Below, piece after piece: positions 1 through 9,386 of a DNA stretch of 64,000 nt. The notes beneath the pieces were generated by a model. The model had not been told where the DNA came from and did not search any database. It saw nothing but the letters and a program-made list of their open reading frames with translations. Positions within the stretch are counted from its first letter, which is position 1. Each line of letters opens with the position of its first letter. The stretch lies in NCBI GenBank assembly GCA_016125275.1, contig WGMB01000009.1:186001-250000 (forward strand), written 5' to 3'. This stretch comes from Acidobacteriota bacterium. Its GTDB lineage: Bacteria; Acidobacteriota; Terriglobia; Bryobacterales; UBA6623. Made by a program: the position numbers and the translations under genes.

Positions 1-2
1 CC

Positions 3-635
3 ACGCCCATGGCGGAGCTGCACGCCAAGGACGGTCTGCTGCTGACCAAACGCCTCACCCGCGAGCGCAAGACCTTCACCGTCCGCAACGTCGACCCGGA
101 CGCCAAGACCCTCTGGCTGGAGCTGCCCGTCCGGCAGGGCTTCGAACCCGTCGGCGCCGAGCCCGTCGAGAAGACCGCCGCCGCCTGGCGCTTCGAAGCC
201 GAGCTCGAGCCCAAGGCCGTCCGCGAAGTCGCCCTGCTCTTCGAGCGCGTCGATCAGACCAGCGTCGAGCTCACCCAGCTCAGCGCCGACGGGGTCCGCT
301 ACTACGCCGAAAGCCCCGTCTACGACGCCGCCGGACGGCAGCAACTGCTGGAGGTCGCCCGCCGGCTCGCCGAAGTCGAACAGCTCTACCGGGAGTCCGA
401 GCGCCTGGAGGACGAGGCCGACACGCTCTCCGAGGGCCAGGGCCGGCTGCGCGAGAACATTGAGACGCTCAACGCCCTGCCCGGCCAGTCCGCCCGCGTG
501 CAGGAGCTCGCCGACCGGCTCACCGCCAACGAAGACCGCATTCTGGAGCTCGAAAAGCAGTCCGAGCAGGTGGAGGAGCGCGCCGACGCTCTGCAGGAGC
601 GGATCGAGCGGGACATCGAACGCTTGGCCTTCTAG
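3..635 (+). CDS. C-terminal part of a DUF4139-like protein (5' truncated)
   Basis: The reading frame is open to the left edge of the window, so the Met codon at 9 is probably internal and the true start lies outside. The visible ~208 residues begin with a beta-rich stretch (about 10-95) containing FTVRNVDPDAKTLWLELPV. From about 110 to the end there is a long charged coiled coil rich in Glu, Arg, Leu and Gln, ending in IERLAF. This order resembles the C-terminus of DUF4139-family proteins, which are exported proteins of unknown biochemical role that are common in Acidobacteriota. The family match is from memory of typical sequences. The N-terminal half needed to confirm it is missing. No signal peptide or catalytic motif is visible in the part shown. 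The next gene starts 36 bp downstream behind its own -10-like element. Confidence 0.5.
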   Translation, partial: TPMAELHAKDGLLLTKRLTRERKTFTVRNVDPDAKTLWLELPVRQGFEPVGAEPVEKTAAAWRFEAELEPKAVREVALLFERVDQTSVELTQLSADGVRYYAESPVYDAAGRQQLLEVARRLAEVEQLYRESERLEDEADTLSEGQGRLRENIETLNALPGQSARVQELADRLTANEDRILELEKQSEQVEERADALQERIERDIERLAF

Positions 636-651
636 CGGACGGCGGCGCGGC

Positions 652-657
652 TATACT
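652..657 (+). promoter_or_regulatory. TATACT -10 element upstream of the hydrolase at 672
   Basis: GGCTATACT lies 14 nt before the ATG at 672. A purine-rich GGGGAACGAAG between them could act as a ribosome binding site. No convincing -35 hexamer is visible. This is one member of the recurrent CTAnnnT set described in the findings. Confidence 0.4.
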
Positions 658-671
658 TTCGGGGAACGAAG

Positions 672-1727
672 ATGACGCGCCGCCAACTCCTGCTCACCCT
701 TGCCGCCTCGCAGGCCCTCCGGGCGGAGGCTCTGCCGGCCTACCCCGACCACGACGACCTGCTCTACGTCATCGACCCCGCCACGGGCGAGCGGCGCAAG
801 GTCGCCGGCGAGAGCGACTGGCTGCTGCGCAGAAAACACATCGTCGCCCACATGGAGACCGTCATGGGGCCGTTCCCCACCGGGCCGCGCCCGCCGCTGA
901 AGGTCCGTCTGCTGGAGGAGCAGCGCGGCGAGGGCTACCGCCGCCGGACGATCACCTACGAGGCCAAGGCCGGCAACCCGGTCCCGGCGCAGCTCTACCT
1001 GCCCGACGCCCCGGGCCGCCGCCCGGCCGTGCTGGCGCTGCATCCCACCGGCGTCCCGGGCAAATTGATCGTCGCCGGCGAAGGGCCCCGCCCCAACCGC
1101 GCCTACGCCAAGGAGCTGGCCCAAAGGGGCTACGTGGCGCTCGCGCCGGACTACCCGACCATGGGCGATCCGCAGGCCGACGCCTACGAGCTGGGCTACG
1201 ACTCGGTGACGATGCAGGCGATCTACAACCATAGCCGCGGCGTGGACCTGCTGCAATCGCTCGACCAGGTGGACGGCGAGCGCATCGGCGCCATCGGGCA
1301 CTCCCTGGGCGGCCACAACTCGCTGTTCATCGCCGTCTTCGAGCCGCGCGTGAGGGCCGTGGTAACAAGCTGCGGCTTCAACTCGTTCTTCCAGTACTAC
1401 GGCGGCGACCTGAAGGGCTGGGGGCAGGACAAATACATGCCGCGCATCCGCACCCAGCTCGGCCTCGACCCCAAGCGCATGCCGTTCGACTTCACGGAGC
1501 TGCTGGCGACCATCGCGCCGCGCGCGGTCTTCGTCAACGCCCCGCTCCACGACGCCAACTTCGAGGTGCAAGGCGTCTACCGTTGCCTGAAGGCCGCCGC
1601 CCCGGTGTACGAGAAGATCTACCACGCCCAGGGGAGGCTGGTCGCCGTCCACCCGAACTGCGAGCACGACTTCCCGGACGAGCAGCGCGAGCAAGCCTAC
1701 GCCTTCCTCGACGGCTGGCTGGGGTGA
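672..1727 (+). CDS. Exported alpha/beta hydrolase (dienelactone hydrolase / acetyl-xylan-esterase-like)
   Basis: A 351-residue serine hydrolase. Residues 1-20 form a signal peptide with a twin-arginine-like start (MTRRQLLLTL), so the enzyme is probably exported. The hydrolase fold is shown by the strand-turn LALHPTG near 121-127. The nucleophile elbow is GHSLGG with Ser211. The likely acid is Asp294 in PLHDAN and the likely base is His332 in CEHDF, in the correct order for a catalytic triad. Relatives act on ester bonds in sugars or plant polymers, and the substrate cannot be read from this sequence. The gene stands alone between the DUF4139-like gene and convergent thiC. A row of hairpins follows it. 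The ATG at 672 is preferred because of its position after TATACT and a purine-rich leader. Confidence 0.8.
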   Translation: MTRRQLLLTLAASQALRAEALPAYPDHDDLLYVIDPATGERRKVAGESDWLLRRKHIVAHMETVMGPFPTGPRPPLKVRLLEEQRGEGYRRRTITYEAKAGNPVPAQLYLPDAPGRRPAVLALHPTGVPGKLIVAGEGPRPNRAYAKELAQRGYVALAPDYPTMGDPQADAYELGYDSVTMQAIYNHSRGVDLLQSLDQVDGERIGAIGHSLGGHNSLFIAVFEPRVRAVVTSCGFNSFFQYYGGDLKGWGQDKYMPRIRTQLGLDPKRMPFDFTELLATIAPRAVFVNAPLHDANFEVQGVYRCLKAAAPVYEKIYHAQGRLVAVHPNCEHDFPDEQREQAYAFLDGWLG

Positions 1728-1757
1728 ACCTAAGGCTATGCGAAAACGCGGGCCTAG

Positions 1758-1777
1758 CCCCGGACTTCAGTCCGGGG
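1758..1777. repeat. Short palindrome CCCCGGAC-ttca-GTCCGGGG
   Basis: A perfect 8-bp stem with a 4-nt loop, 31 bp after the hydrolase stop. It is the first of four consecutive hairpins in the convergent intergenic region. The pattern (G/C-rich arms, TTCA or TGAA loop) resembles dispersed REP-like palindromes of high-GC genomes. Confidence 0.6.
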
Positions 1778-1812
1778 TGAACGAACGCGAACGCTTCGAC
1801 TGAACCCAAAAG

Positions 1813-1849
1813 ATTGAGGCTGGTCCGCTCTTTGCGGACCAGCCTCAAT
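1813..1849. terminator. Bidirectional terminator-like hairpin, 16-bp perfect stem
   Basis: Arms 1813-1828 (ATTGAGGCTGGTCCGC) and 1834-1849 are exact reverse complements around a 5-nt TCTTT loop. The hairpin sits between the convergent hydrolase and thiC. No long U-tract follows on either strand, so intrinsic termination is inferred from stem strength and position. Confidence 0.6.
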
Positions 1850-1880
1850 CGGGCAAATCGATGGGGCTCGCTTCTTTGGA

Positions 1881-1900
1881 CCCCGGGTTGAAACCCGGGG
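1881..1900. repeat. Short palindrome CCCCGGGT-tgaa-ACCCGGGG
   Basis: A perfect 8-bp stem (9 if the loop closes) with TGAA loop, similar in design to the element at 1758. It is the third hairpin between the hydrolase and thiC. Confidence 0.6.
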
Positions 1901-1916
1901 CTCAGCAAAACCGAGT

Positions 1917-1934
1917 CTGGGACGTGAGTCCCAG
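1917..1934. repeat. Short palindrome CTGGGAC-gtga-GTCCCAG
   Basis: A perfect 7-bp stem with a 4-nt loop, ending 5 bp from the thiC stop codon (1940-1942 on the minus strand). It is the fourth hairpin of the cluster and could terminate or protect the thiC transcript. Confidence 0.55.
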
Positions 1935-1939
1935 GTCCC

Positions 1940-3373
<1,434 letters not shown>

Positions 3374-3490
3374 TCATTATGTCATCCGAGTCCCGGACGC
3401 GTCAGCGGTCCGGCGAGGGGCCGCCCTGCGGCGCCTGTTCGAAAGCGCCGCACTCGATGATAGGCTAAGGGATTTTCCACCCGCCGACGT

Positions 3491-5107
3491 ATGAAGACCT
3501 CCGCCGACCTGCTCTTCGATCACGTCATCGGCCTCATCGAACCCCTCACGCGCTTCGACCGAACCTCCCTGGCGCGGACCTCGGAGCGGATCACCGAAGC
3601 GCGCGGCGAGGCCTCGGTGCGCTGCCAGGCCCAGTTCGAGATCGACCGCGAGTCCAAGGCCGGCAAGCTGCCTTCCGTCGTACGCTCCTTCCCCAACGCC
3701 GCCGGCGCCCGCCAGGCCGCCGAAGCCGCCCGGCGGACCGCCCTCGCCGAGCTGCCGGCGCGGCTCGAGGCCTGGGCCGTGCGCAACCGGAGCAACGACT
3801 CCCGCCTGGCCCCGGGGGACTGTTTCGCGGGCCCCAGCGTCTGGGGCTGCCAAACCACCTGCTCGTCCTGCGGCGGCGCCGGCAAGAAGCGCTGCCACGC
3901 CTGCGGCGGCCAGGGACGCACCTCCTGCGGCTCCTGCCATGGCCGCGGACGCGCCCGCTGCAGCAGTTGCGGCGGCGGCGGCAACCAGAGCTGCGGCTCC
4001 TGCGGCGGCATGGGCCGTCAGCAGCAGGCCGTCACCCGCTCCGTCTGGGACGGCTACAACAACCGCTACAACACCGAGACGACATACGAGTACCGCAACT
4101 GCGCCACCTGCATGGGCACGGGCCGGCGGACCTGCAGCGGCTGCTACGGCTCGGGCGAAGTCACCTGCTGGACCTGCTCCGGCTCCGGTTCGGTGGGCTG
4201 CTCCACCTGCGGCTCCAGCGGCTCGGTCTCCTGCTCCACCTGCTCCGGCACCGGCGCTCTGCATGAGACCTGGCGGCTGCGCTGCTCGGTCTCGGCCGCC
4301 TACGACGTGCAAGTCGCCCACGGCGTGGCCGAAGTCGCCGCCAAGCTGCGGTCGCTCTCGCTCGCCGATCTGGGCCGGCTGGCCTCGGTCACGCAGTTGG
4401 AGCCGCATGTCTCCGCCGCCGCCGTGCGCCGCCGCTACGCCTTCGCCTGCCGCATCTCGCAACTGGTCATCCAGGCCGGCGACCAGGCGGTCTCGCTGGT
4501 CGGTTACAGCGGCGGCGCCCACGTCTTCGACTTCAAGAACATCGTCGGCGTGCTACTCGAAGGCGACCTCCAAACGCTCGAACAGGCCGTGCAGCGCTCC
4601 GAGGCGATCTCCCTGCAGCCGCAGCCGATCCTCATCGACGCCGTCAACGCCTGCCTGCAATCGGAAGCCAATGTGCATCTCGGCGAGAACGGCGAGGCCA
4701 AGCAGCGCCTGCTCGCCGACGGCGGCCTCGGGGCGGACTACGCCGCGCGCCTCACCGCCGCCCTGCGCACCGCCTTCCGCCGGCTCTACTTCGGAGAAGT
4801 GGTCCTGGGCGCTGCGATCGCCGCCCTGGTCCCGGCCGTCACCGGCGCCGCGGCCTTCCTGTTCGGCCTCATCGCCGCCTACGGCCCCGCCACGCTGCTG
4901 GCGCCTCCCCTGCTGGGCGCGGCCTTGTTCGCCGGCTTCGAGCTCATCGCCCGCCGGCGCCTGGCCGGCCTCTTCGGGGGCGTCTTCGAGCAGCGCCGCA
5001 TTGACGCCATGTTGCGCGGGCAGAAGGTGTTGCGGCGCTGGCGCCTCGCCACCGCGGCCGTCGCTGCGGTCTTCTACTTCGCCGCGATGTGGAGCGTGAC
5101 GCTCTAG
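3491..5107 (+). CDS. Membrane protein with ten 11-residue CxxCxGxG zinc-ribbon-like repeats
   Basis: A 538-residue protein of unknown function. Residues 1-120 are soluble. Residues 124-171 hold five CxxCxGxG units with cysteine pairs at 124/127, 135/138, 146/149, 157/160 and 168/171. After a 32-residue Tyr/Asn/Gln-rich spacer a second block of five follows at 204/207, 215/218, 226/229, 237/240 and 248/251. The period is exactly 11 residues in both blocks. The repeats resemble the DnaJ zinc domain (CxxCxGxG), which has only four units, so several zinc ions are likely bound. Residues ~265-410 form a mixed domain. Two to three hydrophobic helices follow (about 437-485 and 518-535), so the protein is membrane-anchored at its C-terminus. 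There is no J-domain and no signal peptide. It stands alone between divergent thiC and a DHH protein. Confidence 0.75.
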   Translation: MKTSADLLFDHVIGLIEPLTRFDRTSLARTSERITEARGEASVRCQAQFEIDRESKAGKLPSVVRSFPNAAGARQAAEAARRTALAELPARLEAWAVRNRSNDSRLAPGDCFAGPSVWGCQTTCSSCGGAGKKRCHACGGQGRTSCGSCHGRGRARCSSCGGGGNQSCGSCGGMGRQQQAVTRSVWDGYNNRYNTETTYEYRNCATCMGTGRRTCSGCYGSGEVTCWTCSGSGSVGCSTCGSSGSVSCSTCSGTGALHETWRLRCSVSAAYDVQVAHGVAEVAAKLRSLSLADLGRLASVTQLEPHVSAAAVRRRYAFACRISQLVIQAGDQAVSLVGYSGGAHVFDFKNIVGVLLEGDLQTLEQAVQRSEAISLQPQPILIDAVNACLQSEANVHLGENGEAKQRLLADGGLGADYAARLTAALRTAFRRLYFGEVVLGAAIAALVPAVTGAAAFLFGLIAAYGPATLLAPPLLGAALFAGFELIARRRLAGLFGGVFEQRRIDAMLRGQKVLRRWRLATAAVAAVFYFAAMWSVTL

Positions 5108-5187
5108 CCGCCCTCCCTCGCGCGAAGCGCCGGACGCCGCCGCTTGCGTCCCCGCTCCGGATAGTGCACCATAACTAGTTTTCCTCG

Positions 5188-6180
5188 ATGAGGGCCCGGA
5201 TTCTCCATCACGATCGCTGCTTCGACGGCGCCTGCTCGGCGGCGATCTTCACGGATTTCTTCCGCAAAGTCGTCGCCGCGGACGCGGACGTCGACTATGC
5301 CGGCCTGTTCCATCAAGCCAACCAGGTCTTCCCCGACGAGCTCTTCCCCGGCGACGAGAACGCCATCGTCGACTTCAAGTTCGCCCCGCACCCCAAGCTC
5401 ACCTGGTGGTTCGACCATCACCAGAGCGCCTTCCTGTGCGAGGCCGACGAGGCCATGTTCCGCAGCGATCGCTCCGGCCACAAGTTCTACGACCCCGGCT
5501 ACCGCTCCTGCACACAGTTCATCGCCGACATCGGCCGCGAACGCTTCGGCTACGACCCGACGCCGCTGAACACGCTCATCCACTGCGCCGACATCATTGA
5601 CAGCGCTTCCTACGACAGCGCCGAACAGGCCGTGATGATGCCCGAGGCCGCCATGAAGCTGACGCTCGTCTTCGAGGCGTCCCGCGAGAACCTCACCCAG
5701 CAGGTCATCCCCCTGCTGCTGAGCGAGTCGATGGAATCCATCATGCGCCGGCCCGACATCGCGCCGGTCTTCGAGGAGCTCTTCCGCAAGCACCTGGACT
5801 CGATCGAGATCATCCGCCAACGGGCCGCCTGCCGCGACGGCGTGATCTTCTTCGACCTGGCCGACGCCGAGTTGGCCGGCTACAACAAGTTCATCCCCTA
5901 CTACCTGTTCCCGCAGAGCGTCTATACGGTCTCGATCGTCGACGCCGGCTTCCGGACCAAGATTTCGGTGGGGTCGAACCCCTGGTCGCCCGTCGAGCCG
6001 ACCAAGAACTTGGCTTCGCTGTGCGAGCGCTACGGCGGCGGCGGCCATCCCCGCGTCGGCGCCATCAGCTACGGCCCCGGCGAGATCGAGCGCGCCCGCG
6101 CCTCGGCCGCCGAGATCGTCGAAGAGCTCACCGAGGCGGCGCAAGGCCTGCCCGAGCAGGGCGCCCGCGCGCAGGGCTGA
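5188..6180 (+). CDS. DHH-family phosphoesterase
   Basis: A 330-residue cytoplasmic metal-dependent phosphoesterase of the DHH superfamily, which includes NrnA, RecJ and pyrophosphatases. The N-terminal metal site is ILHHDRCFDGACSA (about 5-18), followed by IVDF (60-63) and the eponymous D76-H77-H78 in WWFDHHQSAF. The C-terminal DHHA1-like substrate-binding signature GGGGHPRVGA begins at residue 283. The overall size matches NrnA-like oligoribonucleotide or cyclic-dinucleotide phosphodiesterases, so hydrolysis of short RNA or pGpG-like products is plausible. This would fit beside the neighbouring diguanylate cyclases, although that link is inference from adjacency. The gene is convergent with the first GGDEF gene and only 25 bp separates their stops. 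Confidence 0.85.
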   Translation: MRARILHHDRCFDGACSAAIFTDFFRKVVAADADVDYAGLFHQANQVFPDELFPGDENAIVDFKFAPHPKLTWWFDHHQSAFLCEADEAMFRSDRSGHKFYDPGYRSCTQFIADIGRERFGYDPTPLNTLIHCADIIDSASYDSAEQAVMMPEAAMKLTLVFEASRENLTQQVIPLLLSESMESIMRRPDIAPVFEELFRKHLDSIEIIRQRAACRDGVIFFDLADAELAGYNKFIPYYLFPQSVYTVSIVDAGFRTKISVGSNPWSPVEPTKNLASLCERYGGGGHPRVGAISYGPGEIERARASAAEIVEELTEAAQGLPEQGARAQG

Positions 6181-6183
6181 GGC

Positions 6184-6216
6184 GCAGTTCAGGGCTGAGA
6201 GCAGTTCAGGGCTGAG
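6184..6216. repeat. Tandem 16-nt repeat spanning the stop codon of the GGDEF gene
   Basis: GCAGTTCAGGGCTGAG occurs at 6184-6199 and again at 6201-6216. A partial third copy (CAGGGCTGAGGC) overlaps the 3' end of the DHH gene at 6172-6183. On the minus strand each unit contains CAGCCCTGA, the last codons and stop of the GGDEF gene. Confidence 0.7.
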
Positions 6217-7651
6217 GCACGCCGGCTTCGCGGCGCTTGCTGCGCTTGGTCTCGTACATCGCCAAATCGGCGGCTTCCACCAGCTTCTGGCCGTTGGGAT
6301 GGCCGTCGCCGGACCAGGCGACGCCGTAGCTCGACGAGACCCACGCCAGCCGGCCCTCGATCTCGATCGGCTTCTCGATCACCTTGCGCGTCCGCTCGGC
6401 GACCATCTCGGCCGCCTCCCGGCTGACGGCCTCGTCGAGCACCACCACGAACTCGTCGCCGCCCAGCCGGGCCACCAGGTCTTCCTGCCGATGGCTGGTC
6501 CGCAGCCGGTTGGCGATCTCCACCAGCACGCGGTCGCCGGCGGCGTGTCCCCAAATGTCGTTGATGCGCTTGAAGCCGTCGAGGTCAAAGAACACCACTC
6601 CGAAACGCCGCTCCGGATGGCGCTCCACCAAGGCCGCCATCTGATCGAGCCGATCGAGCAGGAAGCGGCGGTTGGCGAGCCCGGTCAGCCGGTCGTGCAA
6701 GGCTTCGTGGCGCAGTTGCCGCTCCAGGCCCTTGCGCTCAGAGATGTCGAGAAAGGCCCCGGCGATGCGCACCCGCCCTTCGGCGTCGGCGGCCGCCTGC
6801 CCGCTCACCAGCGTCCACTGGTACTCGCCGTCGCTACCCCGCACGCGGTGCTCCAAGCTCAATCGCCCTGCGTCTTCGCGAAGCTGGGCCCGCAGTGCGT
6901 CGGTCACCGCCCTGCGATCGTCGGGATGCACCAGCGACAGCCAGTCCTCCAGACCGCCGTGCAGCGCCTCGGTCTCGTAGCCGAACATGGCAGCCCAGCG
7001 CGGCGACAGGTAGAGCGTCGCGTCTCCCGGGTCATACTCCCACAGCGCCGCCTCCGAGCCCGCCACGGCCCTCTCATAGCGCTGCCTCGCCGCCGCCTCG
7101 GCCTGGTTGGCCAAGAAGGCGCTCTCGAAGACCTTCAGGCGGGATTCGAACACCACCATGGCAATCACCGCCGCCACGAACGCCACCGCGCTCATCTCCG
7201 TCCGCAGCGGCCCCGGCTCGGTCTGCAGGAACGCCCACAGCCAGCAGACGAAGGTCAGCGCCCCCATCGCCGCCATCCGCCGCCGGTCCACGAAGACCGA
7301 CCCGGTCGCCAGCAGAATGATCCCCAGAAACGCGATGCAGGTCGGATTCGAGCCCGACACCGCGTGGACGGCTACCTCCACGCTCAGCACGCCGGCCAGC
7401 AGCAAGCTGCCGCTCTCGATCAGCCAACGCCCCGGCCGCAGCTTCAGCAGCAGGCAGTAGGCCATCGCCGCCAGCGCCGACGAAAGCGCCGCCGCCGTCG
7501 AGGTCCAGTGCAACGGCCCCGGCCAGATCCAGAAGTCGCCGATCAGAAACGCCCAGCACAGCAGGACCACAGGCGGGCACGCCTGGACCAACGCGTCGTG
7601 CAAGCGCACGCGCAGGAAGTCGCGATACGGAGATGGCTCGGCCATGCCCAC
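6206..7651 (-). CDS. Membrane-bound PAS-GGDEF diguanylate cyclase (paralogue 1)
   Basis: A 481-residue protein predicted to make cyclic di-GMP from two GTP. Residues ~20-175 hold about six transmembrane helices, which could act as a sensor. A PAS fold with PAC tail follows (about 190-310; ALWEYDPGDATLYLSPRWAA, then FLDISERKGLERQL), and then the GGDEF domain (about 320-475). The active-site loop is RLGGDEF with GGDEF at ~397-401. The product-inhibition site RxxD (RQED) lies exactly five residues before it, so the enzyme is probably active and feedback-inhibited. The GTG at 7651 is chosen because TAGGGT (7661-7666) lies 9 nt upstream, as for other genes here. An ATG two codons inside (7645) is the alternative. 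Its neighbour upstream is a paralogue, so the pair arose by tandem duplication. Confidence 0.9.
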   Translation of the reverse strand: MGMAEPSPYRDFLRVRLHDALVQACPPVVLLCWAFLIGDFWIWPGPLHWTSTAAALSSALAAMAYCLLLKLRPGRWLIESGSLLLAGVLSVEVAVHAVSGSNPTCIAFLGIILLATGSVFVDRRRMAAMGALTFVCWLWAFLQTEPGPLRTEMSAVAFVAAVIAMVVFESRLKVFESAFLANQAEAAARQRYERAVAGSEAALWEYDPGDATLYLSPRWAAMFGYETEALHGGLEDWLSLVHPDDRRAVTDALRAQLREDAGRLSLEHRVRGSDGEYQWTLVSGQAAADAEGRVRIAGAFLDISERKGLERQLRHEALHDRLTGLANRRFLLDRLDQMAALVERHPERRFGVVFFDLDGFKRINDIWGHAAGDRVLVEIANRLRTSHRQEDLVARLGGDEFVVVLDEAVSREAAEMVAERTRKVIEKPIEIEGRLAWVSSSYGVAWSGDGHPNGQKLVEAADLAMYETKRSKRREAGVPQP

Positions 7652-7660
7652 GTGCAGCCT

Positions 7661-7666
7661 ACCCTA
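7661..7666 (-). promoter_or_regulatory. TAGGGT -10-like element for GGDEF gene 1
   Basis: On the minus strand TAGGGT ends 9 nt before the GTG at 7651. The spacing matches the other near-leaderless promoters and supports the GTG start over the internal ATG. Confidence 0.35.
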
Positions 7667-7767
7667 CAGTCCTTCCGCCCAAGTTGACCACTCGCTCTCC
7701 GCCCTAGCTGTGTCAAGAGAAGCCCTGAAGTCGGCCCGGACCCAAAGGGCTGTGGCGCATGGCCCGT

Positions 7768-9312
7768 TTAGTTCTTCGGCAGTCTCGGAACCAAGCCGGC
7801 GTCGAAGCCGCGGGCGCCGGACTCGGTCTCGACCGGCCAGCTCTTGGAGGCGTCCGGCCCCGCCGCGTCGCGCTCCGCGGCGCCCGCGCGCAACCGTTTT
7901 GTCCGCTTGGCCTCATACATGGCCGCATCGGCCGCTTCGAGCATCTCCTTACCGGTTGCGAAGCCGTCCCCGGACCAAGCGATGCCGCAGCTCGACCCCA
8001 CCCGCACCGAATGACCCTCGGAAACCTCGATCGGTTGCGCCAGCTTGCCGCGGATGCGCTGCGCGAAGCCCTCGCTCGAGCTACGGCTGGAGGCGTCGTG
8101 CACCAGCACCACGAACTCGTCGCCGCCCAGCCGAGCCAGCGTATCCTCCACCCGGCAGTTCTCGCGCAGCCGCTCGGCGGTCTCGGTCAAGACTCGGTCG
8201 CCGGCGGCGTGGCCCCACTCGTCGTTGACTTGCTTGAATCCGTCGAGGTCGAAGAAGACCACGGCGAAGGTCTGACCCGGATTGCGGCGCGCCCGGGCTA
8301 GGCTCTGCTCCAGCCGGTCGTAGAGCAGCCGACGGTTCGCCAGCCCCGTCAATCGGTCGTGCAGCGCCTCGTGCCGCAAGTGGGTCTCGAGCTGGATCCG
8401 GTCGTCGATGTCCACGAACGAGCCGGCCAGCCGCATCAGGCCCAGCGAGTCCGGCGAGGACTTTCCGCTCACCAGGAACCAGCGGTAGGCCCCGTCGGCG
8501 CACTGGATGCGGTGCTCCAGCGAGAACGTGGGCAGCGCCTCCTCCGAGCGCATCTCCAGCGCCTCGACCACGGCTGCCCGATCGTCCGGGTGGACCCGCG
8601 AGATCCAGGCGTCGAGCGTGGCGGGCAACTGACCCGGCTTGTAGCCCAGCATCGCCGCCCAGCGCGGCGCCAGCGTCAGTGCGCCGTTGGAAGGGCAATA
8701 CTCCCACAAGGCGCTGTGCGAGCCCTCTGTGGCCCGCTCGTAGCGCAAACGCGCCTCCACCTCGGACTGCCCGGTGGCGAACGACGTCTGAAAGGCCTTC
8801 GCCCGCACATGAAAGCAGAACAGGCCCGACAGCGCCGCCACCGCGCCGGCGATCGCCATCTCCGACCACTGCTGGTCCTGCGGCGAGTGGTACCAGACCC
8901 AGGCCCCTCCGATCAGCATCGACGCCAGCGCCGCCATCATCTGCGGCCAGCGAACCAAGATCGCGCCGGCGACCAGGATGATTACGCCCAGATACGCCGC
9001 GCCGCTGGCCTGACCGCCCGTGGCGGCGTTGATCGAGGTCAGCCCGATCAACGAGATCACCAGCGCCGGCCCGCCCCATTCGATGACGTACGAATTGGGG
9101 CGTCGCCACAGCGCCAAGCCATACAAGCCCGCCACCAGCGCCGACGCCATCGAGATCGCCGCCATCTCCCAGCGCACGGCCCTCGGCCGGTAGTAGAGAT
9201 TGAAGGGAACGAAGGCCAGGCAGATCAGTACTGTGGGCGGCACGACATGCAGCAACGCGTCGCGCAGCCGAGCGTTCAGGTACTCTCGATATCGCGCTTC
9301 AGGAGCCAGCAT
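7768..9312 (-). CDS. Membrane-bound PAS-GGDEF diguanylate cyclase (paralogue 2)
   Basis: A 514-residue paralogue of the preceding GGDEF protein with the same order: about six N-terminal membrane helices (20-180), a PAS/PAC module (about 195-315, ALWEYCPSNGALTLAPRWAA), then GGDEF. The signature RLGGDEF is intact, and the inhibitory RxxD site is present as RVED five residues upstream. It differs by a ~35-residue polar C-terminal tail after the GGDEF fold. The two proteins share stretches such as LRHEALHDRLTGLANRR, but their membrane segments have diverged, which suggests different input signals with the same output. The ATG at 9312 lies 9 nt after a TAGCGT element that is embedded in a palindrome. 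The two GGDEF genes are 116 bp apart and probably have separate promoters. Confidence 0.9.
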   Translation of the reverse strand: MLAPEARYREYLNARLRDALLHVVPPTVLICLAFVPFNLYYRPRAVRWEMAAISMASALVAGLYGLALWRRPNSYVIEWGGPALVISLIGLTSINAATGGQASGAAYLGVIILVAGAILVRWPQMMAALASMLIGGAWVWYHSPQDQQWSEMAIAGAVAALSGLFCFHVRAKAFQTSFATGQSEVEARLRYERATEGSHSALWEYCPSNGALTLAPRWAAMLGYKPGQLPATLDAWISRVHPDDRAAVVEALEMRSEEALPTFSLEHRIQCADGAYRWFLVSGKSSPDSLGLMRLAGSFVDIDDRIQLETHLRHEALHDRLTGLANRRLLYDRLEQSLARARRNPGQTFAVVFFDLDGFKQVNDEWGHAAGDRVLTETAERLRENCRVEDTLARLGGDEFVVLVHDASSRSSSEGFAQRIRGKLAQPIEVSEGHSVRVGSSCGIAWSGDGFATGKEMLEAADAAMYEAKRTKRLRAGAAERDAAGPDASKSWPVETESGARGFDAGLVPRLPKN

Positions 9313-9321
9313 GGGCGGGAT

Positions 9322-9340
9322 ACGCTAGGACTAATCCTAG
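9322..9340 (-). promoter_or_regulatory. TAGCGT -10 element overlapping a CTAGGA...TCCTAG palindrome
   Basis: TAGCGT (9322-9327, minus strand) ends 9 nt before the ATG of GGDEF gene 2. It overlaps a perfect 6-bp inverted repeat at 9325-9330/9335-9340 (CTAGGA-ctaa-TCCTAG), which could be a repressor site over the promoter. Confidence 0.4.
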
Positions 9341-9349
9341 GCCGCTCAA

Positions 9350-9386
9350 AATGCGTTGGCTATGAGCGCTCCTACTCAAACGCATT
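9350..9386. promoter_or_regulatory. Nested dyad AATGCGTT ... GAGCGCTC ... AACGCATT
   Basis: Outer arms AATGCGTT (9350-9357) and AACGCATT (9379-9386) are exact reverse complements. They are centred on a perfect 8-bp palindrome GAGCGCTC (9364-9371). The dyad lies between the RidA stop and the GGDEF gene 2 start, both minus strand. Operator or terminator are both possible. Confidence 0.4.
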
